Made by a program: the position numbers and the translations under genes. From assembly GCA_002421845.1 (NCBI GenBank), contig DISL01000093.1, positions 1-7,716 on the forward strand: DNA of 7,716 nt. Reading direction: 5' to 3'. Every line of letters begins with the position of its first letter. Within the stretch, counting starts at the first letter, position 1. Below the pieces are notes generated by a model, which had not been told where the DNA came from, ran no database searches, and saw nothing but the letters and a program-made list of their open reading frames with translations. The stretch is from Epsilonproteobacteria bacterium UBA6211 (GTDB lineage: Bacteria > Campylobacterota > Campylobacteria > Campylobacterales > Arcobacteraceae). This document shows positions 6,467 through 7,716 of this stretch, one piece after another.

Positions 6467-7716
6467 TCAGGTTTTCCGAAGTGATAGCCTTGGGAGCAAT
6501 CCACTTCAAATTCCGCAACTTTTTGATATACGCCTTCACTGCTAACAAACTCTGCTACAGTTGTAAGACCTAGTTTTTTACAAAATGCAATTATGGTTTG
6601 TACTATAATTTGTACATTGCTATTCACATCTATATTTTTGATTAGACTACCGTCTATTTTTACGAAATCAACATCAAGTTCTAGTAGAATATTAAAGTTT
6701 GAGTATCCGGCACCAAAATCATCAATTCCAACTTGACAGCCATATTGTCTAACTTTTTGTATAAACTCTTGTACCAAAAGAAAATCGGCTATACTTTCAG
6801 ATTCTAGTATTTCAAAACTTAGGTTGCTTGAAATATCTTTATTGTCTTCTAATAAATTAATAACGGTATCGACCGTCTCTTTTGAAGATATATCGTCAAA
6901 TGATATATTCATACTTACTTTGATGCCCTTTTGACGTATCACGTTTATACACTCTTTAATCATATATTTTGTAATCTCAGGGTATAACTTGGCTTTTTTT
7001 GATATTGTTAAGAATTCTATAGGAGGCACTGCCTTGCCGTCCTCATCGATAAATCTTATTAAAGCTTCGTACTTTATGATTTGACCGTTTTGATTATCAA
7101 CTATAGGTTGGAAAAAAGCTCTAAATTTGTCATTAAATATACCGTGTTTAATCTTTTTAATCCATTTTAGATTATCTTCAAAATTCTTCTTGATATTTAA
7201 AGATTCATCATAAATCATTATAGATTTTAGTTTTTCTCTTGCATAGTATAAAACCCTTTGGGCATGTTTGTAAGCATCGCTATACTCACTTTTTGCTATA
7301 CCCATAGTGATATTCAAATCTATTTTATTGTCATCAACAATAATATCTTCAGCTTCTATTGTAGTAATAAAATCTTTGCATTGCTGGAAAAACAAATCTA
7401 TATCGTATTTTGTATCTCTTGTAACAATGGCAAACTTATCTGCTTCTACTCTATATACTTTAAAATCATCGCTTGGGAAATGTTCTTTTATTTTATCGGC
7501 AAATGCAATAAGAAGTTTATCTCCCATATCTTCACCCAAAAGGTCGTTTATAGTGGAAAATTGATCTATATTTATAAGAGCCAAAACATCATCAGGTGTC
7601 TCTTCAAGGTCTTTTTTCAGTTTATTTCTATTTGGCAATTTGGTAAGGTCATCTTTATACAAATCTTGAAGTTCATGATACAACAAAGACTTACTCATCA
7701 TAGAGATAAGTTTATT
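6457..7716 (-). CDS. GGDEF-EAL protein, degenerate GGDEF and intact EAL: probable c-di-GMP phosphodiesterase (5' end probably outside window)
   Basis: Residue numbers count from the ATG at 7701. The GGDEF domain (about 13-165) starts with the family pattern DDLTKLPNR, but the signature is EADKF (86-90) instead of GGDEF, and no RxxD inhibitory site precedes it. Cyclase activity is therefore unlikely. The EAL domain (about 185-412) keeps the expected catalytic set: Glu212 in EALIR, Asn265 in MNIS, Glu297 in FEILES, Asp327-Asp328 in DDFGAGYS, Lys348 in KID, Glu384 in VAEF and Gln404 in QGYHFGKP. It should hydrolyse c-di-GMP to pGpG. The frame stays open from 7701 to the right edge, no Shine-Dalgarno precedes the ATG pair at 7696-7701, and the GGDEF fold begins almost at once. 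A sensor domain upstream of the window is therefore likely. The C-terminus is complete, with stop codon TAG at 6459-6457. Confidence 0.9.
   Translation of the reverse strand, partial: NKLISMMSKSLLYHELQDLYKDDLTKLPNRNKLKKDLEETPDDVLALINIDQFSTINDLLGEDMGDKLLIAFADKIKEHFPSDDFKVYRVEADKFAIVTRDTKYDIDLFFQQCKDFITTIEAEDIIVDDNKIDLNITMGIAKSEYSDAYKHAQRVLYYAREKLKSIMIYDESLNIKKNFEDNLKWIKKIKHGIFNDKFRAFFQPIVDNQNGQIIKYEALIRFIDEDGKAVPPIEFLTISKKAKLYPEITKYMIKECINVIRQKGIKVSMNISFDDISSKETVDTVINLLEDNKDISSNLSFEILESESIADFLLVQEFIQKVRQYGCQVGIDDFGAGYSNFNILLELDVDFVKIDGSLIKNIDVNSNVQIIVQTIIAFCKKLGLTTVAEFVSSEGVYQKVAEFEVDCSQGYHFGKPESL

Noticed and set aside
1..7716. CRISPR array, tRNA/rRNA genes, riboswitch, transposase or phage genes
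   Set aside because: No regularly spaced repeats, cloverleaf sequences, conserved aptamers or mobile-element proteins were found. All gaps between genes are about 106 bp or shorter.

Overview
The window is AT-rich, tightly packed bacterial DNA. Gene content and protein style point to the Campylobacterota (the Sulfurimonas/Arcobacter/Sulfurovum side of the phylum). The clues are a histidine kinase with the IAHQWRQPL-type phospho-acceptor motif and a large periplasmic sensor, a CcoG for cbb3 oxidase assembly, a short Fis-type regulator next to amt-glnB, and very short intergenic spaces. The genus cannot be fixed from the sequence alone.

Layout. Bases 1-686 (+) hold the C-terminal part of ccoG, cut by the window edge. 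It converges on a four-gene minus-strand cluster across a short gap (687-751) with a hairpin and a small degenerate repeat. In transcription order the cluster is amt (5513-4311), glnB/glnK (4301-3963), a membrane sensor histidine kinase (3947-1752) and pyrC (1768-752). The spacings are 9 bp, 15 bp and a 17-bp overlap, so one operon is likely. A 106-bp divergent promoter region (5514-5619) separates it from a plus-strand gene (5620-6372) for a small AAA+/Fis-HTH regulator. That gene converges on a minus-strand GGDEF/EAL gene (6457-7716) that appears to run off the right edge. An 84-bp gap with nested hairpins and a 12-bp direct repeat lies between them.

How it fits together. Amt moves ammonium across the inner membrane and PII gates it according to nitrogen status. 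The kinase probably senses something outside the cytoplasmic membrane, and pyrC supplies a nitrogen-consuming biosynthetic step. The divergent regulator looks like a reduced NtrC-family protein. It keeps a Walker A motif and a Fis-type DNA-binding helix-turn-helix, but has lost the GAFTGA loop needed to contact sigma-54, the arginine-finger segment and the catalytic Walker B glutamate. It is therefore more likely a sigma-70-type repressor or activator of the neighbouring operon than a sigma-54 activator. No response regulator for the kinase is in the window.

Most of the window is ordinary core metabolism and signalling. The items most worth a second look are the GAFTGA-less regulator, the orphan kinase inserted between glnB and pyrC, and the compact, relatively GC-rich element at 6373-6465.
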